Source: Treponema sp. (GTDB lineage Bacteria > Spirochaetota > Spirochaetia > Treponematales > Treponemataceae). Taken from it: a stretch of DNA of 64,000 nucleotides. The translations under genes and the position numbers were made by a program. This document shows positions 1 through 7,513 of the stretch, in pieces. The notes under the pieces are model-generated. The model was given only the letters and a program-made list of their open reading frames with translations, was not told where the DNA came from and searched no databases. Location: positions 146,569 through 210,568 of the forward strand of contig JAGBGX010000017.1 in NCBI GenBank assembly GCA_017935745.1. The letters run 5' to 3'. The number at the start of each line of letters is the position of its first letter. Positions within the stretch are counted from its first letter, which is position 1.

Positions 1-912
1 CTTCGGCTCCCACCCGAGCAGCTCCAGAGCGAGCTTTGAAGAGGCGGTAAGCTGCGCAGGATCTCCGGCGCGGCGCTCAACATAGTCAGCAGGAATTTCC
101 TTCCCGGTGATTCTGCGCGCGGACTCAAGCATCTCTGTAACAGTGATGCCGTTTCCTGTCCCGAGGTTCAGCGTGAGGCTCTTTTTCCGGGAGCTGATGT
201 ATTCAAGCGCAAGAACGTGGGCAGACGCAAGATCTGTCACATGAATATAGTCGCGTATGCATGTTCCGTCCCTGGTCGGATAGTCGTTTCCAAAAATCTT
301 GAGCCGCTCCCGCTTTCCGCAGGCAACTTCCATCATCACCGGAAGAAGGTTCGCCGGATTGCGCTCAAGCCCGTAAATCACGCCTTCAACATCATAACCG
401 GCGGCATTGAAATATCTGAGGGCAGCAAAATGAAGCCCCTTGAGCTTTTCGTACCAGCCCATGAATTCTTCAATCTTGAGCTTTGTAAATCCATAGTAAT
501 TCTCAGGATTCTTAGGATGATTTTCATCAAGCGGAAGATACTGCGGCTCGCCGAACACAGCCGCGCTTGAGGAAAACACCATGTTCATGCAGCCGTGCGC
601 AACAGCTGCATTCAGAATGTTCAGTGTTCCGCTTATGTTGTTGACAGAATACTTTTCAGGAACAATCATCGACTCGCCGGCAGCCTTGAATGCCGCAAGA
701 TGGATAAACGCATCAAATCCGCGCGCAAACGCCTTTTCCAGATCGCCGGGATTCAGAATGTCGCCTGCGATAAATTCGTTGCGAGGAAAAAGGTTTTGAA
801 TCAGTCCGCTTGAAAGATTGTCAAAGACTGTCACTTCGTGGCCTTTTGACATCAGCTCCTTTACAACGTGGCTTCCGATATAGCCTGCGCCTCCGATAAC
901 AAGAACCTTCAT
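1..912 (-). CDS. galE: UDP-glucose 4-epimerase, 3' end cut by window edge
   Basis: Interconverts UDP-glucose and UDP-galactose with bound NAD in the Leloir pathway and in supply of galactose for surface glycans. Reading the minus strand from ATG at 912 gives about 304 residues, starting MKVLVIGGAGYIGSHVV, the Rossmann GxxGxxG dinucleotide site. Further on come SSSAAVFGEP (the catalytic Ser region), ENYYGFTKLKIE (the YxxxK catalytic pair) and RDGTCIRDYIHVTDLA, the GalE substrate-site block. The family is about 330-340 residues, so only some 25-35 C-terminal residues lie outside the window. A strong GGAGG Shine-Dalgarno stands at 918-922. The gene follows the DUF2798 gene on the same strand by 66 bp and could be cotranscribed or start from a weak promoter in that gap. 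No sign of damage is visible. Confidence 0.93.
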   Translation of the reverse strand, partial: MKVLVIGGAGYIGSHVVKELMSKGHEVTVFDNLSSGLIQNLFPRNEFIAGDILNPGDLEKAFARGFDAFIHLAAFKAAGESMIVPEKYSVNNISGTLNILNAAVAHGCMNMVFSSSAAVFGEPQYLPLDENHPKNPENYYGFTKLKIEEFMGWYEKLKGLHFAALRYFNAAGYDVEGVIYGLERNPANLLPVMMEVACGKRERLKIFGNDYPTRDGTCIRDYIHVTDLASAHVLALEYISSRKKSLTLNLGTGNGITVTEMLESARRITGKEIPADYVERRAGDPAQLTASSKLALELLGWEPK

Positions 913-978
913 AAAAACCTCCTAAAAAGCATGAAAGCAAGCCCAGCTGTCCTGCGGACATTCTGAACTGCTTCTATA

Positions 979-1650
979 CTACAGCAACAGGCAGCTTTTT
1001 TCAATTTCAAAAATGAAAAAAATCCCGGGAAAAAGCAACAGTTGCGCAACAGAAGCCATGCAGCGGACTGTGCCGAAGGCGTTCTTTCCTCCCCTGTTCT
1101 GCCGATATGCTCTCCTTGCAAAAATCAGCCTAAACACAGTCCGCACAAACGGCTGAATGAAAAAGAGCTGCGTAAAAAACGCGAACGGAAAGTTGAAGCA
1201 CACGAGCCTGAGCCAGTTTGCAAGAAGCGTCAATACATTAAATGAATGACAAGAATACGGATAGTAAAGAACCGCGGCAATCAGGCTCATGGACGGACAC
1301 ATCAGGGCGGCTGTAGCGCAGATGACTGCTGTTTCAAAAATCACTGGATGTGTTTCACACGGATTGAACACTCTGGCTGCAAGGCGGAACGACACGGGGC
1401 TTCCCATGACGCATTCAAGCAGATAGGCAAAGCAGAATTCAACAGCCACAATTCCCCAGACAGGAACACGGCGGCCGAACAGCTCAACTCCGCCAAGCGC
1501 GCGGATCGCTCCCAGCACAGAATCCTGCCCGGAAACCTGCATGAGCAGGCTTCCGTTCACCACATACAGGCTGAAAAAAACGTAGGCGTGAACAGTAATC
1601 ACAACGGTAATCAGAGCAAAAATCATTCTCTGAATCTGATTCTCAGGCAT
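979..1650 (-). CDS. DUF2798-type membrane protein
   Basis: A 223-residue integral membrane protein of unknown function. The start at 1650 (MPENQIQRMIFALITVV) is chosen because GGAGG sits about 8 nt upstream; a longer in-frame reading runs back into the ABC-F gene and is not real. Four hydrophobic segments are visible, and the two halves resemble each other: MIFALITVVITVHAYVFFSL near the N terminus and TAVICATAALMCPSMSLIAA in the second half. This duplicated layout and the phrases LTLLANWLRLVCFNFPFAFF and FFIQPFVRTVFR agree with my memory of DUF2798 proteins in Treponema and Clostridia. No catalytic motif is evident and the function is not known. It stands alone between galE and the ABC-F gene. 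Confidence 0.75.
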   Translation of the reverse strand: MPENQIQRMIFALITVVITVHAYVFFSLYVVNGSLLMQVSGQDSVLGAIRALGGVELFGRRVPVWGIVAVEFCFAYLLECVMGSPVSFRLAARVFNPCETHPVIFETAVICATAALMCPSMSLIAAVLYYPYSCHSFNVLTLLANWLRLVCFNFPFAFFTQLFFIQPFVRTVFRLIFARRAYRQNRGGKNAFGTVRCMASVAQLLLFPGIFFIFEIEKSCLLL

Positions 1651-1924
1651 TTTTTCTTCCTCCGTAAAGCTGAAAAAACAGCAGGCTTCAGAAGGCAAAA
1701 TGACCGCTGAACACCGCTGCGCATTTCCAGCAAAAAAACGATGTTCCGTAATCAGATTTATATGAAGATTTTCTTCAACACATGTGTCGTTTACATCAAG
1801 ATTGAAAAAGTATATCAGATAAAAAAAAGAAGCGCAAGAAACTGATGCGGAAAAACGGACATAAAAATCCGGTGCGCAGGAAAAATGCAGTTCCGCAAAG
1901 CTGAAATTCCTGCGGGCGTGCATC

Positions 1925-3910
1925 CTACGGCTCGCTTTTTTGCTGCAGGCTTGACGCAACAGCTTCCCACTGTGCGGACAGCGATTCAATTTCTGCTGAA
2001 ACAGCCTCGAGCTTTTTTTGAACAGCGCGGATTTTTTCTCCGCTGGAATACACCTGCGGATCTGCCATCTGGCTTTCAAGGCCGGCCTTTTCATCTTCCT
2101 TTTGGAAAATGAGGGACTCAAGGCGCTCAGCTTCCCGCTCAGCCTTCCGCCGCTCAGACGCAGCCCGCTTCTGCTCTTCCCAGGAAATTTTCGCTGCGCC
2201 CGCAGTTTCCTTCCTGGGCAGAGGCTTTTCAGCAGCGGGAACGCTTTTTTTCTGAGATGCTGCCGTCCCGAATGAAAACGCGCCGACTGTGCCGTTCCGC
2301 TCGTCTTCAAGACGCTGCATATAATACGCGTAATCTCCCGGAAACAGCCTGAACGCTCCCGGCTGAAGCTCAAGGACGCGCGTTGCAAGGCTTTCGATAA
2401 AGCCGCGGTCATGGCTTACAAAAATCACCGTTCCGCCGAAATCCGTGAGAGCTTCCAGAAGAACGTCCTTTGAGTGCATGTCAAGATGATTTGTCGGCTC
2501 GTCAAGCACAAGCAGATTCACCGGGCGCAGCAAAAGCTCAAGCAGCGCAATGCGGCTCTTTTCTCCGCCGGACAGAACATCAATGCTTTTATACACATCG
2601 TCCCCGCGGAACAAAAACGCGCCGAGCATATCGCGCAGCTTCGGAACAAGCTCAAGCGGCGCATTCCGCTCAAGGCGGTCAAGAACCGTTTCGCTCCCGG
2701 TGATTTTTTCCGCGCTGTCCTGGGAAAAGTAGCCGGCTGTCACACCGCTTCCCAGCCTGACTGTTCCTGAATAGTCTGTGTCTATGCCCGCGATAATTCT
2801 CAGCAGCGTTGACTTTCCGGCGCCGTTCCGTCCGGCAACAACAAGCCGCTCGTTTTTTTCGACAACCGCATCAAGACTGCTGATGATATTTTTTCCGCCG
2901 CCGTAGCTTTTGCAGACCTTGTCAAGAGTCAGCACAATCTGCCCGGAATGGGGAGCCGGAGGAAATGTGAAATGAATTTTTTTCAGGCTCTCAGGAATTT
3001 CAATTTTATTTTCGAGGATTTTGTCAAGATGCTTCTGCCTGTCCTGCGCCTGAGCCGCCTTTGTCGCCTTATAGCCGAAACGGCGGATAAAATCCTCAAG
3101 GTGCTGAATTTCCTGCTGCTGCTGTTCGTATGAAGCAATCAGGGTGTCAAGCTCTGTTTTTCTGACCGCCTCATAATGGGTGAAATTTCCCGGATACCGC
3201 TTCAGCTCCCCGTTGAAAAGCTCGTACACTTCGCAAACCGTATGATCAAGAAAATAACGGTCGTGGCTCACCAGCAGAAATCCGCCGCGGAATTCGCACA
3301 GAAACTGTTCAAGCCAGTTCCGCGCCTCCAAGTCAAGGTAGTTTGTCGGCTCGTCGAGCAGCAGGATGTCCGGGCCGCACATCAGCGCCTTTGCAAGCGC
3401 AATCCGCATCTGCCAGCCGCCGGAAAAAGATTCCGTCTGCCTGATAAAATCTTCGCGTGAAAAGCCAAGCCCGAGCAGCACCTGCTCAGCCGCAGCTTCC
3501 CGCCGGTACCAGCCGCTTTCTTCAAGCCGCGCAAGCAGCTGCGCCTGCTCCTCTGCAAGCCGCTGTGAATTGTGCGGATTTGACTTCAAGACATCGCCAA
3601 TGCTGTCAATTTTCCTCTGAATCTCATAGCCCCACTCAAAGGCCTTGTCGCACTCTTCCTTCAAAGTACAGCCGGAATGTACAAGCCCGCTTTGCGGAAG
3701 GTACGCAATCCGCGCGTCCTTCTGGGCAAGCCGCTCCCCGGAATCAGGCTGCACAATTCCCGCCATGATTTTTATCAGCGTGGACTTTCCGGCGCCGTTT
3801 GCTCCCGTAAGCGCAGCCTTTGTTCCTGCCTGAAGATTGACAGAAACATTCCTGAGAATATCCCGGTCTGCAAAAGAAAGCGAAACCTTTGAAAACTGCA
3901 CAAAAGCCAT
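1925..3910 (-). CDS. ABC-F family ATPase (Uup/YdiF-like)
   Basis: A soluble protein with two fused ABC nucleotide-binding domains and no membrane segment, the layout of ABC-F proteins that act on the ribosome in translation or antibiotic protection. From ATG at 3910 it has 661 residues. Domain 1 has Walker A GANGAGKS, signature FSGGWQMR and Walker B DILLLDEPTNYLD; domain 2 has AGRNGAGKS, LSGGEKSR and LLVLDEPTNHLD. The linker between them is charged and helical (residues roughly 250-320), as expected for the P-site tRNA-interaction motif. The last 100 residues form a charged coiled coil (KRAASERRKAEREAERLESL), the Uup-type C-terminal arm. The frame extends 35 codons further upstream, but those overlap the preceding lipoprotein gene. 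Only 7 bp separate it from that gene, so the two probably share a message. The exact ABC-F subfamily cannot be fixed by eye. Confidence 0.9.
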   Translation of the reverse strand: MAFVQFSKVSLSFADRDILRNVSVNLQAGTKAALTGANGAGKSTLIKIMAGIVQPDSGERLAQKDARIAYLPQSGLVHSGCTLKEECDKAFEWGYEIQRKIDSIGDVLKSNPHNSQRLAEEQAQLLARLEESGWYRREAAAEQVLLGLGFSREDFIRQTESFSGGWQMRIALAKALMCGPDILLLDEPTNYLDLEARNWLEQFLCEFRGGFLLVSHDRYFLDHTVCEVYELFNGELKRYPGNFTHYEAVRKTELDTLIASYEQQQQEIQHLEDFIRRFGYKATKAAQAQDRQKHLDKILENKIEIPESLKKIHFTFPPAPHSGQIVLTLDKVCKSYGGGKNIISSLDAVVEKNERLVVAGRNGAGKSTLLRIIAGIDTDYSGTVRLGSGVTAGYFSQDSAEKITGSETVLDRLERNAPLELVPKLRDMLGAFLFRGDDVYKSIDVLSGGEKSRIALLELLLRPVNLLVLDEPTNHLDMHSKDVLLEALTDFGGTVIFVSHDRGFIESLATRVLELQPGAFRLFPGDYAYYMQRLEDERNGTVGAFSFGTAASQKKSVPAAEKPLPRKETAGAAKISWEEQKRAASERRKAEREAERLESLIFQKEDEKAGLESQMADPQVYSSGEKIRAVQKKLEAVSAEIESLSAQWEAVASSLQQKSEP

Positions 3911-3917
3911 CTGCACC

Positions 3918-5252
3918 TCAGTTCTGGAAAAACAGGACGATAGAATTCGCAGGAAGAGACACTGCCGGGATGTTTCTCCCGGTGACGCTGTCAGTCCGGC
4001 CGTACACCTTTGCATACGCCATGCGCAGCCCGTTCACTTCCTTCTTATACAGAAAATTCACTTCCCGGTCGCCGTTCTCAAAATGGAATGTCAGCACGCC
4101 GTCCCATGCCGATTTCAGCGTTCCGTCAGGGAAGTACTTGATTTCAACCAGGCCGGAGCCTCTTGCCTTTGCGGGAATCACGCCGGGAACAAGGCGGCTG
4201 AACCCTGTCCACTGGAACATATTTCCGTCGTTGAATGACAACGTTCCGTAGCTGCCGCTTTTAAAGTCCGGGCCGAGCGACTGAACTGACTTGTACTGAC
4301 GCTGCCTTCTGCTGCGCTCTGAAGAAATCAGCTCTTCAATTTTTTCATCTTCCCCGAGGGAAATGAAGCTGTACGACTTGGGCTTGCCGGAGCTGTCAGT
4401 ATATTTTACGACAATATAGTCCCGGCTGCGCACAAACACTTCGACTGGGGCACCTTCGATCTTATATTCGCCGGAATCCGCCTTTATGAATTCGCCGTAT
4501 GGAAAGCTTGCCGTCACATTCGGCAGGCTGATTTTCACCGTCCCAGAAGCAAAGCCCGTGTCGAATCCGTAGCCTGGAACAACAGACTCAAGATCAATCT
4601 GCTTTCTTGCAATCATTGGCCGGTAATAGTCAGGGTAATACCACGGCACAGCAAGAAGGGCTTCAAGCGTTTCATCCTTTTCCTGCACTTCCGCTGACTC
4701 AGCTCCCGCGCCGTATGTTCCGTCAGGATTCATCTTGAACGCACGCAGATTGTAGCTGAAGCACCAGCCTTTTGTTCCGTCGCCGGTCAGGACATACAGC
4801 CATTCGCCCGGAAGCTCAACGCCGCCAGTCGCGGGCGCAATGCCTTCGCCTGAATGCAGCGTCCTGATCACTTCATTCTTGCGCAGCCGGTACACCTGTT
4901 TTGAAGCATTCTGGCTTTCTTCCCTGATTGGAAGCCCGTCAAAGGCGCACGCGGCGTACATTCCGCTGTACTCTGAATAAAGGGCGGCGTGCCTGAACGC
5001 CCGGGATTTTTTTTCAGGCTCGGAAAGCTTCCAGAGAGGCACTTCGATTTTTTCATCAGAGCCGGGAACCCCGATGACATACACTTTTGAAATATTTGAC
5101 TTTACATACACAGGAACAACAGTGCCGTCCTCGATTTCCTTTTCAGGAACATTCCACAGAAGGACGCTGTAGCCTATTATGCCGGAACATGACGTGCATA
5201 AAAACAGAGCCGCAGAAAAAAAACAGGCGGCAGACAGTCTGAATCGTTTCAT
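3918..5252 (-). CDS. Lipoprotein with bacterial SH3-like domain
   Basis: A 444-residue putative envelope lipoprotein. It begins MKRFRLSAACFFSAALFLCTSCSG: a short basic stretch, a hydrophobic core and a lipobox-like LCTSC, with the acylated cysteine near residue 22. Residues about 95-175 (SEYSGMYAACAFDGLPIREE, then RLRKNEVIRTLH and WLYVLTGDGTKGWCFSYNLR) look like an SH3b domain, a peptide- or wall-binding fold. The C-terminal half has a beta-rich pattern (GSYGTLSFNDGNMFQWTGF). The role is unknown; binding of peptidoglycan or a partner is only inferred. It is the first gene of a probable pair with the ABC-F gene. There is no Shine-Dalgarno; a TATGAT -10 box lies at 5261-5266, only 8 nt before ATG, which hints at a very short or absent leader. 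Confidence 0.75.
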   Translation of the reverse strand: MKRFRLSAACFFSAALFLCTSCSGIIGYSVLLWNVPEKEIEDGTVVPVYVKSNISKVYVIGVPGSDEKIEVPLWKLSEPEKKSRAFRHAALYSEYSGMYAACAFDGLPIREESQNASKQVYRLRKNEVIRTLHSGEGIAPATGGVELPGEWLYVLTGDGTKGWCFSYNLRAFKMNPDGTYGAGAESAEVQEKDETLEALLAVPWYYPDYYRPMIARKQIDLESVVPGYGFDTGFASGTVKISLPNVTASFPYGEFIKADSGEYKIEGAPVEVFVRSRDYIVVKYTDSSGKPKSYSFISLGEDEKIEELISSERSRRQRQYKSVQSLGPDFKSGSYGTLSFNDGNMFQWTGFSRLVPGVIPAKARGSGLVEIKYFPDGTLKSAWDGVLTFHFENGDREVNFLYKKEVNGLRMAYAKVYGRTDSVTGRNIPAVSLPANSIVLFFQN

Positions 5253-5429
5253 ACGGAGCTATCATACTATATTTTTGCAGAAAATGCTACCGCACGCTCT
5301 TTATGCGGTTTTTGGCAACGGAATTTTATCTGAGCACGGAGCGAGAATTGGCAACGTTGATATGGAAAGTTCCATTGACAGTTCGTCTTCTACTTTTACA
5401 CCGCGCGCTTTTATGCTACACTTGAAAGC

Positions 5430-7226
5430 ATGAGCAATGAAACAATTCCAGTAAGAAAGGACGTCCCCGAAACAGACAAGTGGGACCTGACATCACTCTA
5501 TGCTTCCGCACAAGAGTGGGAAGCCGACCTTGCGCGCATTCCGGGCCTCGCCTCCGCGCTCGCTTCATTCAAGGGAACGCTTTCACAAAGCGCGGAAACG
5601 CTTCTTGCCGCGCTTCATGCGGACGAAGCACTTGACCGCACAACTGAAAAAGTGTTCCATTACGCAAGCCTGCTCAGCTCCCAGGATCAGGGCGACAGCT
5701 CCGCGCAGGAAAAATACAGCCGCGCGCTCATGGCATACACACAGGCGCAGGCGCAGACAAGCTTTTACACGCCGGAGCTTCTTTCTATTCCTGATGAAAA
5801 AATAAACGCATGGATTGAACAGAGCGAATTCGATGAATACCGGATCTACCTGAAAAAGCTGCTTCACATAAAGCCGTACACACTGAGCGAAAAAGAAGAG
5901 CGCATCCTTGCGCTCCAGTCAGAGTCAGGGCAGACGGCAAGCAACGCGTTTTCACTGCTCACCGATGTTGATCTTGACTTCGGAACAGTCGCTGTTGACG
6001 GAAAGCAGCTTCCGCTCACGCACAGCACATGGAGCGACTTCCTTGAAAGCCATGACCGCGCCGTGCGGAAAGAGGCGTATGAAAAATTCTACGGAACGTT
6101 TGAAAAGCACGCGAACACGCTGGCAGCCCTGTACGCAGGCTCGGTGCAGAATGACATTTTCATTGCGCGCGCCCGCGGCTACAGCTCTTCCATGGAGGCG
6201 GCTCTCTACGGCGACAAAGTTCCCGCATCAGTCTACAGAAACCTGATTGACACCGTCCACAAGAATCTGGATCCGCTGCACAGATACTATTCCCTGCGGA
6301 AAAAAATTCTCGGCGTTGAAGAGCTGCGCCACTACGATGTGTATGTTCCGCTTGTAAAATCAGTGAAGACAAACATCAGCTATGATGAGTCAGTTGAAAT
6401 TGTACGCAACGCGCTTTCAGTCCTCGGCAGCGAATACACGGACACGCTGTGCAACGGACTGAAGAACGGCTGGACCGACCGCTACGAGAACAAGGGCAAG
6501 ACAAGCGGCGCATTTTCTTCCGGCGCGTATGACGGCTATCCGTACATCCTGCTCAACTACAAGGACACGTCCCTGCGCGATGTCTACACAATGGCGCACG
6601 AAGGCGGACACTCCATGCACTCATGGTACAGTGTGCGCAGCAATCCGTTCATGTGCTACAGCTACACGATTTTTGAAGCTGAAGTCGCCTCCACATTCAA
6701 TGAAGAGCTTGTGTTCAAGTATCTTCTGAAAAACGCGAAGGACCGCGGCATGCGGCTGTACCTGCTTGCCATGCACGCAAATGACATCCTTGCAACGCTC
6801 TACCGCCAGACAATGTTTGCTGAATTCGAGCTGAAGGCGCATGAAGCCGTGGAGAGCGGACAGCCGCTTTCCACCGATGTGCTGCGCGCCATGTACCGCA
6901 CGCTCCTTGAGCAGTACTTCGGAAGCGAAATGCACTTTGAAAAGTCCAGCGACCTTGAAGGGCTCCGCATACCGCACTTCTACAACGCGTTCTACGTGTA
7001 CAAGTACGCTACAGGAATCTCCGCCTCGCTTGCGCTTGCAAAGCGCGTCACTGAAGGAGGCGAAGCGGAGCGCGCTGACTACTTTGCGTTCCTCAAGTCC
7101 GGCGGCTCGCGCTACCCCATTGAAAGCCTCCGGGCCGCAGGCGTAGACATGGAGCGCACAGAGCCGGTGCAATCAGCCCTTGACACGTTCCGGGAAATCA
7201 CGCAGCAGCTGGAAGCCGAGCTGTAG
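5430..7226 (+). CDS. pepF: Oligoendopeptidase F (M3B metallopeptidase)
   Basis: Cytoplasmic zinc peptidase that cuts short oligopeptides, for recycling of imported or signal-derived peptides. The 598-residue length is normal for PepF. The thermolysin-type HExxH is in TMAHEGGHSMHSW (His390, Glu391, His394), and the third zinc ligand, Glu, is in FEAEVASTFNEELV about 25 residues on. The N-terminal part begins VPETDKWDLTSLYAS, a typical PepF opening. The C-terminal YNAFYVYKYATGISASLALA block is also family-specific. The gene stands alone: it is divergent from the lipoprotein gene and convergent with the large surface protein gene. The start has only a poor Shine-Dalgarno (TGAAAG); TATGCT at 5412-5417 could be a -10 box with a 12-nt gap to the ATG, but I see no good -35. 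Confidence 0.95.
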   Translation: MSNETIPVRKDVPETDKWDLTSLYASAQEWEADLARIPGLASALASFKGTLSQSAETLLAALHADEALDRTTEKVFHYASLLSSQDQGDSSAQEKYSRALMAYTQAQAQTSFYTPELLSIPDEKINAWIEQSEFDEYRIYLKKLLHIKPYTLSEKEERILALQSESGQTASNAFSLLTDVDLDFGTVAVDGKQLPLTHSTWSDFLESHDRAVRKEAYEKFYGTFEKHANTLAALYAGSVQNDIFIARARGYSSSMEAALYGDKVPASVYRNLIDTVHKNLDPLHRYYSLRKKILGVEELRHYDVYVPLVKSVKTNISYDESVEIVRNALSVLGSEYTDTLCNGLKNGWTDRYENKGKTSGAFSSGAYDGYPYILLNYKDTSLRDVYTMAHEGGHSMHSWYSVRSNPFMCYSYTIFEAEVASTFNEELVFKYLLKNAKDRGMRLYLLAMHANDILATLYRQTMFAEFELKAHEAVESGQPLSTDVLRAMYRTLLEQYFGSEMHFEKSSDLEGLRIPHFYNAFYVYKYATGISASLALAKRVTEGGEAERADYFAFLKSGGSRYPIESLRAAGVDMERTEPVQSALDTFREITQQLEAEL

Positions 7227-7232
7227 CAGGAC

Positions 7233-7255
7233 AAAAAAAGCCGGGCTGCCCCGGC
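7233..7255 (-). terminator. Rho-independent terminator, minus strand
   Basis: Read on the minus strand, a six-base-pair G/C stem (GCCGGG with CCCGGC, four-base loop) at 7240-7255 is followed by seven U. It would end minus-strand transcripts coming from the large surface-protein gene at 7514, after crossing the repeat array, and sits 6 bp past the pepF stop codon. Confidence 0.6.
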
Positions 7256-7295
7256 AACAATAAGCAAACACATCTTTCAAGCAACTTTTGACCGC

Positions 7296-7364
7296 AGACC
7301 TGCACAGCCCAATGTGACAGAGTTGCACAGCATAGTGTAATAGAGCTGCACAGCATAGTGTGCG
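7296..7364. repeat. Three tandem 23-bp repeats with GCACAGCATAGTGT core
   Basis: Units run 7296-7318 (degenerate), 7319-7341 and 7342-7364. Units 2 and 3 share the 14-base core GCACAGCATAGTGT at 7325-7338 and 7348-7361; unit 1 carries a diverged form (GCACAGCCCAATGT). The array lies in the 287-bp gap between the convergent pepF and surface-protein genes and does not code for either. The same core recurs in the hairpin just downstream. Confidence 0.8.
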
Positions 7365-7393
7365 GGTGCCGCTCAGCATACAGTCCGCCTCCG

Positions 7394-7432
7394 GGACACT
7401 ATGTTGTCCCTGTACGGGACAGCATAGTGTCC
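7394..7432. repeat. 17-bp inverted repeat built from the same core
   Basis: Left arm 7394-7410 and right arm 7416-7432 pair over 17 positions with one G-U/T-G wobble, leaving a 5-base TGTAC loop. The right arm contains ACAGCATAGTGT, the core of the tandem repeats at 7319-7364. There is no T-run after it, so it is not a usual intrinsic terminator. Confidence 0.8.
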
Positions 7433-7513
7433 GTCACTCCGTCATCATGCTCCGGCGGACACCGGAGGCAAAGCCTTTTCTTTCTCTAAAGATGCACAAA
7501 AAGCGTGTTGCAA

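Noticed and set aside
979..2412. A 477-codon open frame on the minus strand
   Set aside because: Only the last 223 codons form a plausible protein with a ribosome site. The rest overlaps the ABC-F gene in another frame and is basic, low-information sequence.
5375..5417. TTGACA (5375-5380) with TATGCT (5412-5417) before pepF
   Set aside because: Spacing of 31 bp is not workable as one promoter.
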